DNA of 39,959 nucleotides, taken from positions 1 to 39,959 of the forward strand of contig NZ_JAMLFX010000012.1 in the NCBI RefSeq assembly GCF_023634765.1, in the 5' to 3' direction. A program made the translations under genes and the position numbers. Below the pieces are notes generated by a model. That model saw only the letters and a list, made by a program, of their open reading frames with translations, was not told the DNA's origin and searched no databases. The stretch is from Pseudomonas sp. AKS31 (lineage in GTDB: Bacteria; Pseudomonadota; Gammaproteobacteria; Pseudomonadales; Pseudomonadaceae). Positions within the stretch are counted from its first letter, which is position 1. Every line of letters begins with the position of its first letter. Shown here piece after piece: positions 33,027 through 39,959 of this stretch.

Positions 33027-33432
33027 AACGCAGCACTCCGGGCAAACGAACAGGAATCACCAGCCGTCCCGGCCCGGCGATCAACACAGTGGCGAACAGG
33101 ATCAACAGCAACCAGCCGAACTGCCCCTCAGCCACACTCCATTGCGGATGCACGACCAACAACGCCACCAGCAGCACAAATAGAATAGGCAAGCACGCCA
33201 ATCGCGCCAGCACCCCGGCGACGATCAGTAGTGGACAGAGGACTTCGGCGAAGATCGCCAGGATCAGGGTTAGGTGAGATCCAAGGTGGAACGGGTCTTC
33301 GATCAGCTGCAGTTGCGCGGTGAAGTCGAGCAGCTTGGGCAAGCCGTGCACCCACAGCAAAAACAACCCGCCGCTGACCCGCAGGAACAGCAAACCGATG
33401 TCGCGTGCCCGTTCATCTGTTGAGGCATTCAT
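33019..33432 (-). CDS. DoxX-family membrane protein
   Basis: This 137-aa integral membrane protein has four predicted helices and the DoxX pattern (LLFLRVSGGLFLLWVHGLPKLLDF, then AIFAEVLCPLLIVAGVLARLACLP). DoxX proteins associate with quinone or sulfur oxidation and oxidative stress resistance; exact function varies. It is the first gene of the minus-strand cluster and overlaps the ABM-fusion gene by 8 bp. AAGGG lies upstream of the ATG. Confidence 0.87.
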   Translation of the reverse strand: MNASTDERARDIGLLFLRVSGGLFLLWVHGLPKLLDFTAQLQLIEDPFHLGSHLTLILAIFAEVLCPLLIVAGVLARLACLPILFVLLVALLVVHPQWSVAEGQFGWLLLILFATVLIAGPGRLVIPVRLPGVLRYA

Positions 33433-33547
33433 GACCCGACCCTTGATATGTCATTGGCTGGAATCATGCCAATGATGGTCGGGAGGAAATTGGATGGGTG
33501 TGCTCAGTTCTTGCGATCAACCAGGTTGCCCGGAACGCCGAAGAACT

Positions 33548-33639
33548 CTGTGGGAGCTGGCTTGCCAGCGATAGCGGAGTGTCAGGCGACGTCGCTGTTG
33601 GCTGAGCTGACGCCATCGCTGGCAAGCCAGCTCCCACAG
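33548..33639. repeat. REP pair (forward-inverse)
   Basis: The forward arm is 33548-33572 and the inverse arm 33615-33639, with 25-nt matching arms of the GTGGGAGCTGGCTTGCCAGC family. It fills the gap between the DoxX cluster and the DUF6124-like gene. Confidence 0.92.
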
Positions 33640-33687
33640 GGTTTCTGAGCGCCCCAAGTTCCGTGTGGGAACGATCAGTGGTCCGGG

Positions 33688-34047
33688 TTAGCCCGGTAAC
33701 TCCAGGTTATCCAGCACCCGATTCACCGCCAGCTCACCGAGCATGATCAACTGCGCAATCCCCAACAGCGCCCGGCGCTGCGGCGCGGGCAACAGGTGAG
33801 CGACGTCCTGGGCGATGGTCTTGGCCGAGGCGAGTGTTTCGCTGGCATCGGTCAGCAGTTCTTCGGCTTTGGTGTCGGCGGTTACGGCATACATACCGCG
33901 AGTTCTGCGTGGCGGTGGCGTGGCGCCGGGTGGCAGGAGGTAATGGTCGAGCGCGCGGTCGGCGGCTTCGTGGAGCTTTCGGGAATCGATGGATTCGTAG
34001 GGGGATGTGGGGTCTATGTCGGGCGGGTTGGGTGTGACTTTGAACAT
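33688..34047 (-). CDS. Small DUF6124-family protein
   Basis: This 119-aa soluble protein of unknown function begins MFKVTPNPPDIDPTSPYES, the start I associate with the Pseudomonas DUF6124 family. It then has D-R-K-L-H-E-A-A-D-R-A-L-D-H-Y and a helical second half rich in Ala/Leu. No signal peptide or enzymatic motif is visible. ATG at 34047 has AGGAG seven bases upstream; starts further upstream lack such a site. It is preceded by a structured leader (34081-34310). Confidence 0.82.
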   Translation of the reverse strand: MFKVTPNPPDIDPTSPYESIDSRKLHEAADRALDHYLLPPGATPPPRRTRGMYAVTADTKAEELLTDASETLASAKTIAQDVAHLLPAPQRRALLGIAQLIMLGELAVNRVLDNLELPG

Positions 34048-34080
34048 GGTGAATCTCCTTTTTAGAACCGGGATCACCAC

Positions 34081-34310
34081 GTCCTGTCGCTAAACAGGAT
34101 GGGTGGCGACCGTATGCAGGTTAGCGAACCGGTAAAAAGGCAACCCGGTAGACCCGAAGGTCTCCCGCATACAGCCGCCATAGCGAAGTGCAGACGATAG
34201 CCTGCAACGAAGCATGGGGCGCTGATGCACTTTTTTTGGTCCGAGTCGCTAAACCCGATCGCTGAGTTTTCAGCGACCGCTAAACGATAGAGACCCGACC
34301 ACAAGGGCAC
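34081..34310 (-). other. Structured leader upstream of the DUF6124 gene
   Basis: CGCTAAAC occurs three times (34088-34095, 34247-34254, 34278-34285). Small hairpins are visible: CCTGT-CGCTAA-ACAGG (34083-34098), ACCGGT...ACCCGGT near 34128-34152, and AGACC-CGAA-GGTCT near 34153-34166. An open reading frame in this stretch (34074-34310, minus) is not convincing as a protein. I recall similar leaders before other Pseudomonas DUF6124 genes; that is memory, not a search. Confidence 0.4.
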
Positions 34311-34432
34311 AAGCCGGCGGATTCTGGCGTAGCTGTAGGCAAAGGCGCAAGGTTGCGTAGCCTGAAAGAGTGTCTGATGGTGTTGCTTAAACGGCGATGT
34401 TTAAACCACCGAAAACTCAAGAATCACACCTT

Positions 34433-34526
34433 CCCCTGTGGGAGCGAGCTTGCTCGCGAAAGCGGTGTGTCATTCGAAGTATTTATAGACTGATACGACG
34501 CCTTCGCGAGCAAGCTCCCACAGGGG
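34433..34526. repeat. REP pair of the GTGGGAGCGAGCTTGCTCGCGAA type
   Basis: The forward arm starts at 34433 and the inverse arm ends at 34526; the arms are inverse copies. It lies between the leader and the downstream LysR gene. Confidence 0.9.
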
Positions 34527-34558
34527 ATTGGTGTTGTTTGTGAGATTTGCGCAGGGAT

Positions 34559-35488
34559 TTAAATCGGCGGGATATCCAGCGGCGCCGCCATGAACTGGCT
34601 GATCCGCGAACGCAGCCATTTCTCCGCCGGATCGTTGTCATGCACCCCGCTCCACGCCATCGACAATTGCGCCGCATCGATCGGGAACGGTGGATCTTCG
34701 GCGCGCAACGCACACCCTTCAACCAGCGCGCAGGCCGCGTAATCCGGCACGGTGGCGATCATCTCGGTGCCGGCGAGCAAGGCGCGCAAACCGCTGAACT
34801 GTGGCACGCCCAGCACCACACGGCGGGTACGACCGACCTTGGCCAGGTCCATGTCGATGTTTCCGCTCAAGTCGCCGGAGAACGACACCATCGCATGCGG
34901 GCGCTCGCAGTATTCGTCGAGCGTCAACGGCCCCGGGCGGTCGTCACCGCGCAGGACTTTGCAGGGAATGTCGCGTAGTTTTTTGCGCTTGGCGTTGGCC
35001 GGCAACTCAGTGGTGTAGCTGACGCCTACGGAAATCTCCCCAGAGGCCAACAGCGTCGGCATCAGCAGGTAGTTGGCGCGGCGCACCACCACGACAATCC
35101 CCGGCGCCTCTTGCTGAAGCTGGCGCAACAACGGTGGAAACAGCCCGAACTCAGCGTCGTCCGACAGGCCGATGCGAAACACGTCGCAACTGCTCGCCGG
35201 TTCGAACTCCTTGGCCCGGCTGACCGCGCCGGAAATAACGTCCATCGCCGGTTGCAGCTCTTTGAGAATCGCCAGCGCCCGCGCGGTCGGCTCCATGCCG
35301 CGACCGTTGCGCAGCAGTAACGGATCGTCGAACAGATCGCGCAAACGGCCCAACGCAGCGCTGACAGCCGGTTGCCCCATGAACAGTTTTTCGGCGACGC
35401 GGGTCAGGTTCTTTTCGAACATCAGCGCTTCGAAAATCACCAGCAGATTCATGTCGACGCGACGCAGATCGTTACGGTTCATGGGCAT
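34559..35488 (-). CDS. LysR-family transcriptional regulator
   Basis: This 309-aa regulator has an N-terminal helix-turn-helix (about residues 10-70: DMNLLVIFEALMFEKNLTRVAEKLFMGQPAVSAALGRLRDLFDDPLLLRNGRGMEPTARA) and a LysR substrate-binding domain. The D-M-N-L-L-V-I-F-E-A-L start is typical of NodD/LinR/NahR-type LysR regulators. ATG at 35488 or 35482 is possible. It is on the same strand as, and 48 bp downstream of, the metallo-hydrolase gene, so the two may be cotranscribed. Confidence 0.9.
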   Translation of the reverse strand: MPMNRNDLRRVDMNLLVIFEALMFEKNLTRVAEKLFMGQPAVSAALGRLRDLFDDPLLLRNGRGMEPTARALAILKELQPAMDVISGAVSRAKEFEPASSCDVFRIGLSDDAEFGLFPPLLRQLQQEAPGIVVVVRRANYLLMPTLLASGEISVGVSYTTELPANAKRKKLRDIPCKVLRGDDRPGPLTLDEYCERPHAMVSFSGDLSGNIDMDLAKVGRTRRVVLGVPQFSGLRALLAGTEMIATVPDYAACALVEGCALRAEDPPFPIDAAQLSMAWSGVHDNDPAEKWLRSRISQFMAAPLDIPPI

Positions 35489-35536
35489 GTTTTCCTTTTC
35501 GGTGTCAGCTGCTTTTGCGAGTAGGCGCTGAGCACT

Positions 35537-36520
35537 TTACTCGATTAACGGTACCTTGGCCGCGCGCTTGTATGGACCGTATTCCACGGGCACCCACTGA
35601 AAGTGTTTGCCTTGCGCGGTGATGTGACCGATCCCCGGGAACGGCAGGTGCGCCGCCGTCACCCACGTTTTGCTGGCGACCGCCGCGCTGAAGACCGCCT
35701 GACGCGCGTTGATCGCTTGCGCACTGTTGACGTCAAAGCCGATCGACACTTGCGGATGCTCAAACTGCACAGCGAGGTTATGCACCAGATCCCCCATGAA
35801 GACGATGCTCTGATTCTGCGAGGTGAAACGGTAGGTGGTGCTGCCTGGCGTATGGCCGGCTTCGAGTGTCGCTTCGACTATTCCCGGCAACGGCGACTGG
35901 CCCGCGGTGAAGGTCTTGAAGCGTCCGGCGGCGACGTAGGGCGCAGTGGAGTCCTGGGCGATCTTGAAAAACGCTCTGGCGCCGGCGGGCGCTTTGGCCA
36001 GCGCGGACGGATCGAGCCAGTAATCCGCCTCAGCCTTGGCGGCGTACACCGTGGCATTGGTGAACAACGCTTGTTTCTGTGCATCGACCAGACCACAGAC
36101 ATGATCAAGGTGCAGGTGCGTCAGCAAGATCGTATCGACCTGCTCTGGCTGGTAGCCGGCCGCCTGCATATTCGCCACGAGTTGCCCGGCGGTGGCGCCA
36201 ATGCATTGCCCGGCCCCGCTGTCGACCAGAATCAGTTGCTTGCCGGTATTGACCAGAAAAGCATTGAACGCCGTCTGGACACCCGGGGTTTCAATCGAAC
36301 GGCGCGCCAGCAGTGCGCGGATCCGGGCCTGACTCATGCCCTGCAACAGCTTCGGCGACAGGTCGTTGTAGCCATCGAACAACGCGGTGACCTCGTAATC
36401 CCCCACGGCCAGGCGGAAATAGCCCGGCGCCTGAGTGCCCTGCTGTGGTGCCTGCGCCATGGCACCGGAAATCACCAGCGCGCACGTCAGCGCCGTCGCT
36501 GCTTTAAGGATGCCGTTCAT
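35537..36520 (-). CDS. Exported metallo-beta-lactamase-fold hydrolase
   Basis: This 327-aa protein has a signal peptide (cleavage near AMA). The zinc motif HLHLDH is at residues 135-140, with further conserved His in EAGHTPGS and Asp in F-M-G-D-L-V-H. It is likely an N-acyl-homoserine-lactonase/AttM-like or other secreted metallohydrolase; the exact substrate cannot be told by eye. ATG at 36520 has AGGGG six bases before it; a start at 36580 would put 20 residues before the signal peptide. It is divergent from the AraC-type gene. Confidence 0.85.
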   Translation of the reverse strand: MNGILKAATALTCALVISGAMAQAPQQGTQAPGYFRLAVGDYEVTALFDGYNDLSPKLLQGMSQARIRALLARRSIETPGVQTAFNAFLVNTGKQLILVDSGAGQCIGATAGQLVANMQAAGYQPEQVDTILLTHLHLDHVCGLVDAQKQALFTNATVYAAKAEADYWLDPSALAKAPAGARAFFKIAQDSTAPYVAAGRFKTFTAGQSPLPGIVEATLEAGHTPGSTTYRFTSQNQSIVFMGDLVHNLAVQFEHPQVSIGFDVNSAQAINARQAVFSAAVASKTWVTAAHLPFPGIGHITAQGKHFQWVPVEYGPYKRAAKVPLIE

Positions 36521-36768
36521 TTGATTCCCCTTGAATCTGCCGATTGCGGCGCCCCATCGGTTCGCCACGCTTGCAGTCATCGTGCCGCAAACCGTGGGGC
36601 GCAGACTTGCAGGGATGTGCTGAGTTCAGGCCAATGCGCTGGAATTAACAACGATTAACTCGTCAGCCTGCCGCCCTCGGCCAACAATGAAACCCACTGC
36701 GCAGCGTTGTTTTTTTGACCTGAGGGGATGCACCGATCGTGCATTCCCCATCGACACGGACTTTGGCC

Positions 36769-37200
36769 ATGGCTCATTTACAGCACAGCGTCGCCCTCGC
36801 CCCTGCCAACGAACCACGCAAGACCGGGGTCGGCGGACTCAGTCCGCAACGTGAACGACAGGTCAAACAACTGATCCTCGAACGCCTCGGCGAAAGCCTC
36901 GAGGTCACCGAACTGGCCCGCGCCTGTTCGTTGTCGCGCAGCCATTTTTCCCGCGCCTTCAAATGCAGCACCGGGGTGTCGCCGCAGGACTGGATTCGCA
37001 CCCAGCGCCTCGCGCGGGCCAAGCTGCTGATCCAGCACACCGACCTGAGCCTGACGCAAATCAGCCTGGAATGCGGGTTCTGCGATCAGGCGCATTTCTG
37101 CCATATGTTTACCCGCAGCGAGGGCATCAATCCGTTTGCCTGGCGCTGCCAGATCATGCGTGAACCCACAGCTCAACGTTCACAACCCGCCGTGTTTTGA
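36769..37200 (+). CDS. AraC-family single-domain transcriptional regulator
   Basis: This about 143-aa protein consists essentially of an AraC HTH pair: LEVTELARACSLSRSHFSRAFKCSTGVSPQDWI and L-S-L-T-Q-I-S-L-E-C-G-F-C-D-Q-A-H-F-C-H-M-F, with no obvious ligand-binding domain. ATG at 36769 is chosen; an in-frame GTG at 36739 would add ten residues. It is divergent from the metallo-hydrolase gene (about 250 bp gap), and could control it. Confidence 0.85.
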   Translation: MAHLQHSVALAPANEPRKTGVGGLSPQRERQVKQLILERLGESLEVTELARACSLSRSHFSRAFKCSTGVSPQDWIRTQRLARAKLLIQHTDLSLTQISLECGFCDQAHFCHMFTRSEGINPFAWRCQIMREPTAQRSQPAVF

Positions 37201-37324
37201 TCGCAGCTCCCGTTGCACTGACGCTCAAACCTGAGGATTATGCCGGGACACCCCGGATTAGAGGCCTGCGCACGCGCCCGGCCCTACTCCGCTTTGTCCG
37301 CCGCTGCACCGCAGGAGTGAGCTG

Positions 37325-39959
37325 TTGAGTCTTTCCCCGAATCAGCCCCTCGGTTTTGGCCCCTATCGGATTCATCCCGGCCAACGCCTGGTGCTCGAAG
37401 GCGAGCAGCCGCTGCGCCTGGGCCGACGGGCGATGGACATCCTCCTGATTCTCCTGGCCAATGCCGGCGACGTGGTGAGCAAGCAGCAACTGATGGCCGG
37501 GGTCTGGCCGGACAGCGTGGTCGAGGACATCAACCTGCGCGTGCACATGGCGGCACTGCGCAAAGCCCTCGGTGACGGTCAGGCCGGCCAGCGTTACATC
37601 ATCACCGTGGCGCAACGCGGTTACAGTTTCGTCGCCCCGGTTCTACCGCAATCCATGGAGGAGCGTCCTGTGGGCGATGCTGGCGGTCGGCACAATTTGC
37701 CCTTGCGGCGCACGCGGATGCTCGGTCGCCAGGCGCTCGTCGACAGCTTGATGACGCAGTTGCCGCGCCAACGCTGCATCACCCTGGTCGGTCCCGGCGG
37801 GATCGGCAAGACCACGGTGGCCTTGCGCGTGGCCGAGCAGTTGATCGGTCAATACCGCGACGGTATTCGGCTGGTGGACCTGGCACCGCTTAGCGATCCC
37901 AGGCTGATTTGCTCACACTTGGCCACCCTGCTCGATCTGCCACTCCCCGAAGGCGATCCGCTGGCGGCGCTGGTCAATGGCCTGCAGCAGCGGCAGATGC
38001 TGTTGCTGCTCGACAACTGCGAACACCTGATCGATGCCGTCGCGATGCTCAGCGAAAGCATTCTGCGCGGGGCGCCGAAGGTGCATATCCTCGCCACCAG
38101 CCGCGAGAGCCTGCGCGCTGAAGGCGAATTTGTGCAGCGTCTCGATTCTCTTGAATACCCGTCGATGAGCGCGACATTGAATCGTCAGCAGGCGCTGGAT
38201 TATTCGGCGCTGCAACTGTTCATCGAACGGGCCACGGCCGCGCAGGAAAGCTTCGAACTGAGCGACGCACAGTTGCCGCAAGTAATCGAGATCTGCCACC
38301 GACTCGACGGTATTCCACTGGCGCTGGAGCTGGCGGCCGCGCAGGTCGCCGAATTGGGCCTGGAAGGTTTGCTGAGCCAATTGCAGGGCCGTTTGCCACC
38401 GTTGGCAGCGGGTAATCAGAGCAGTCTTGAGCGCCATCTCACCCTGCGCGCCACGCTGGACTGGAGTTTCAACCTGCTCGACGCTTGCGAGCAAACCTGC
38501 CTGCGTCGTCTGGGCGTGTTTTGCGGTGGTTTTACCTTGGAGTCAGCGGCGGCAGTGATCGTCGGCCAACAGATCGACCCCGGTGTGGTGTTTGTGTCGA
38601 TCACCCAACTGGTGGCCAAATCCCTGCTCAGCGTCGAGGTCGGAGACGAAGAGGTGTTCTATCGCTTGCTCGACACGACCCGTCGTTATGCACAGGAAAA
38701 ACTCGAGCACGCCGCCGAATGCGAGGAAACCCGCGAACGCCATGCCGAACGCTGCCTGGCATTGATGCAGCAGGCGCAAAGCGATTGGGAAATGATACCG
38801 ACGGCGTTGTGGATCGAGCGCTATGCCCGCGGACTGGAAGATCTGCGCGCGGCGCTGGACTGGAGCCTGAACGGTGTCGGCCCGGGCGGCCTGGGAATTC
38901 GCCTGACAGCAGCGTCGGCGCCCCTGTGGCAAGAGTTGTCGCTGCTCAAGGAGTATGGCGGCTATGTGCGCCGGGCGCTGAGCCTGCTCGATGAACTCGG
39001 CGAACCCTGCCCGCGTCTGAAAACTTCCCTGAAACTCGCCCTTGGCAGCGCCTGCTATCACACGTGGGGGGGCACCCCGGAGACCATCCAGGCGTTCGTC
39101 GAAGCTCGCCAGTTGGCCCTCGAACACGGCGACGTCGCCGGGCAATTGCGCGCGGTGTCCGGGCACATGGCGGTCAACCTCAGTTGCGGGCACTACCGCA
39201 TGGCGCTGGCGCAGAGTGAGCACTTCGATCGCCTCGGCGTACACGGCGACCCGTTGTTGTCACTGAGTACCCACCGTTTGCGCGTGCTGGCCCTGCACTA
39301 TGCCGGCGACCAGCCACAAGCGCGCATTCATGCCGAACAGGTGCTGCAGCGCATGGCACAGAGCGGCCACGTCAACCGCTTCACTCACGGTTTTGGCGTG
39401 CAGTACGATCAGAGCGTCGCGTCGCTGACGGTGCTGGCGCGAGTGCTATGGATGCAGGGATTGCCGGAGCAAGCGTGGCATACGGCGCGACTGGCTCTGG
39501 ATATTGCCGTGCAGATCGACCATGGCACCTCGATTTGTTACACCCTGGCATTGGCCAGTTGCCTGATCGCTCATTACAACGGCGATCAGCAGAACGCCCG
39601 GGCGCTGTTGCAATTGCTGCTGGAGCAATCGCAGAAGCATTCGGTGCTGCTGTTCAACACGTGGGCGCGGCACTACGCGCAGGTGATCGACACGCAAACC
39701 AGCCTGCCCGTGCCGAAGGACAGCAGTGGGCTGATTCGGGAAATCATGGTGACGCTGGATGGCCGATTTGTGGATGACGCACTGTTTGAGCGAGCGTTGA
39801 GTGGTGATGCGGGGTGGAGCTCGGCGGAGATTTTGCGGGCTCGGGCGGATGCGCTATTGAAGGACGATCCGGGTTGTCTGGACGGGACCCTTCGCGAGCA
39901 GGCTCGCTCTCACAGGGATCCTGGGTGTACTCAGACCCCATGTGGGAGCGAGCCTGCTC
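37325..39959 (+). CDS. Winged-helix / STAND-type ATPase transcriptional regulator, open at right edge
   Basis: This long open frame runs from TTG at 37325 (AGGAG seven bases upstream) to the window end without a stop, at least 878 codons. Residues about 8-105 form an OmpR/PhoB-like winged-helix DNA-binding domain (L-R-L-G-R-R-A-M-D-I-L-L-I-L-L onward). From about 130 there is an NTPase domain with Walker A GPGGIGKTT at 156-164 and Walker B LLLLDNCEHL (Asp230), then ATSRE. The C-terminal half is helical, TPR-like. This matches the predicted-ATPase regulators of the COG3903 type. Near 39891 the frame runs into a REP element, so the natural C-terminus may lie inside or beyond it. Confidence 0.85.
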   Translation, partial: MSLSPNQPLGFGPYRIHPGQRLVLEGEQPLRLGRRAMDILLILLANAGDVVSKQQLMAGVWPDSVVEDINLRVHMAALRKALGDGQAGQRYIITVAQRGYSFVAPVLPQSMEERPVGDAGGRHNLPLRRTRMLGRQALVDSLMTQLPRQRCITLVGPGGIGKTTVALRVAEQLIGQYRDGIRLVDLAPLSDPRLICSHLATLLDLPLPEGDPLAALVNGLQQRQMLLLLDNCEHLIDAVAMLSESILRGAPKVHILATSRESLRAEGEFVQRLDSLEYPSMSATLNRQQALDYSALQLFIERATAAQESFELSDAQLPQVIEICHRLDGIPLALELAAAQVAELGLEGLLSQLQGRLPPLAAGNQSSLERHLTLRATLDWSFNLLDACEQTCLRRLGVFCGGFTLESAAAVIVGQQIDPGVVFVSITQLVAKSLLSVEVGDEEVFYRLLDTTRRYAQEKLEHAAECEETRERHAERCLALMQQAQSDWEMIPTALWIERYARGLEDLRAALDWSLNGVGPGGLGIRLTAASAPLWQELSLLKEYGGYVRRALSLLDELGEPCPRLKTSLKLALGSACYHTWGGTPETIQAFVEARQLALEHGDVAGQLRAVSGHMAVNLSCGHYRMALAQSEHFDRLGVHGDPLLSLSTHRLRVLALHYAGDQPQARIHAEQVLQRMAQSGHVNRFTHGFGVQYDQSVASLTVLARVLWMQGLPEQAWHTARLALDIAVQIDHGTSICYTLALASCLIAHYNGDQQNARALLQLLLEQSQKHSVLLFNTWARHYAQVIDTQTSLPVPKDSSGLIREIMVTLDGRFVDDALFERALSGDAGWSSAEILRARADALLKDDPGCLDGTLREQARSHRDPGCTQTPCGSEPA
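39891..39959. repeat. REP pair of the GTGGGAGCGAGC type, cut by the window edge
   Basis: The inverse arm TTCGCGAGCAGGCTCGC starts at 39891 and the forward arm TGTGGGAGCGAGCCTGCTC runs to 39959. The arms are inverse copies. It lies inside the open reading frame of the regulator above. Confidence 0.85.

Overview
The window is GC-rich chromosomal DNA from a Pseudomonas, most likely of the fluorescens/putida groups. This rests on protein families, REP elements of the GTGGGAGCTGGCTTGCCAGC type, and tightly packed overlapping operons. There are no tRNA or rRNA genes, phage, insertion sequences or CRISPR arrays.

Positions 600-25700 form one functional block. On the minus strand, in transcription order, come: a soluble lytic transglycosylase; a giant (about 1943 aa) multicopper oxidase of the MnxG/McoA manganese-oxidase type; a YVTN beta-propeller protein; two SCO/SenC copper chaperones; a cytochrome c fused to a periplasmic binding protein; a short parvulin-like isomerase; a stand-alone response-regulator receiver; and a hybrid type II secretion/type IV pilus-like machine (ATPase, PilM/N/O/P-like proteins, lipoprotein secretin, three pseudopilins). 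The last genes run by ATGA overlaps directly into csgE, csgF and csgG, the curli export module. A second pseudopilin gene, gspF and a glycine-rich exported repeat protein lie on the plus strand at 23394-25680. My reading is a machine that matures (copper, redox) and exports a large metal oxidase. It resembles the Xcm/Mnx systems I recall from manganese-oxidising P. putida.

Regulation is unusually legible. Minus-strand sigma-54 -24/-12 elements lie before the oxidase (22436-22450), the transglycosylase (23261-23275) and the receiver/secretion operon (10299-10313). G/C-box palindromes, best described as TTCCCC-N6-GGGGAA, sit 60-150 bp upstream of two of them, and related ones lie in the transglycosylase/gspG intergenic region. 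This looks like one regulon under a single enhancer-binding protein that is not encoded here.

Positions 25700-39959 are ordinary accessory metabolism separated by REP elements: a LysR regulator divergent from a secreted alpha/beta hydrolase; an MscS channel with a cyclic-nucleotide-binding domain; a minus-strand cluster DoxX - monooxygenase/membrane fusion - YtcJ-like amidohydrolase - YcaC-like hydrolase; a DUF6124-type gene behind a structured leader; a secreted metallo-beta-lactamase-fold protein with a LysR gene; an AraC-type regulator; and a large winged-helix/ATPase regulator open at the right edge.
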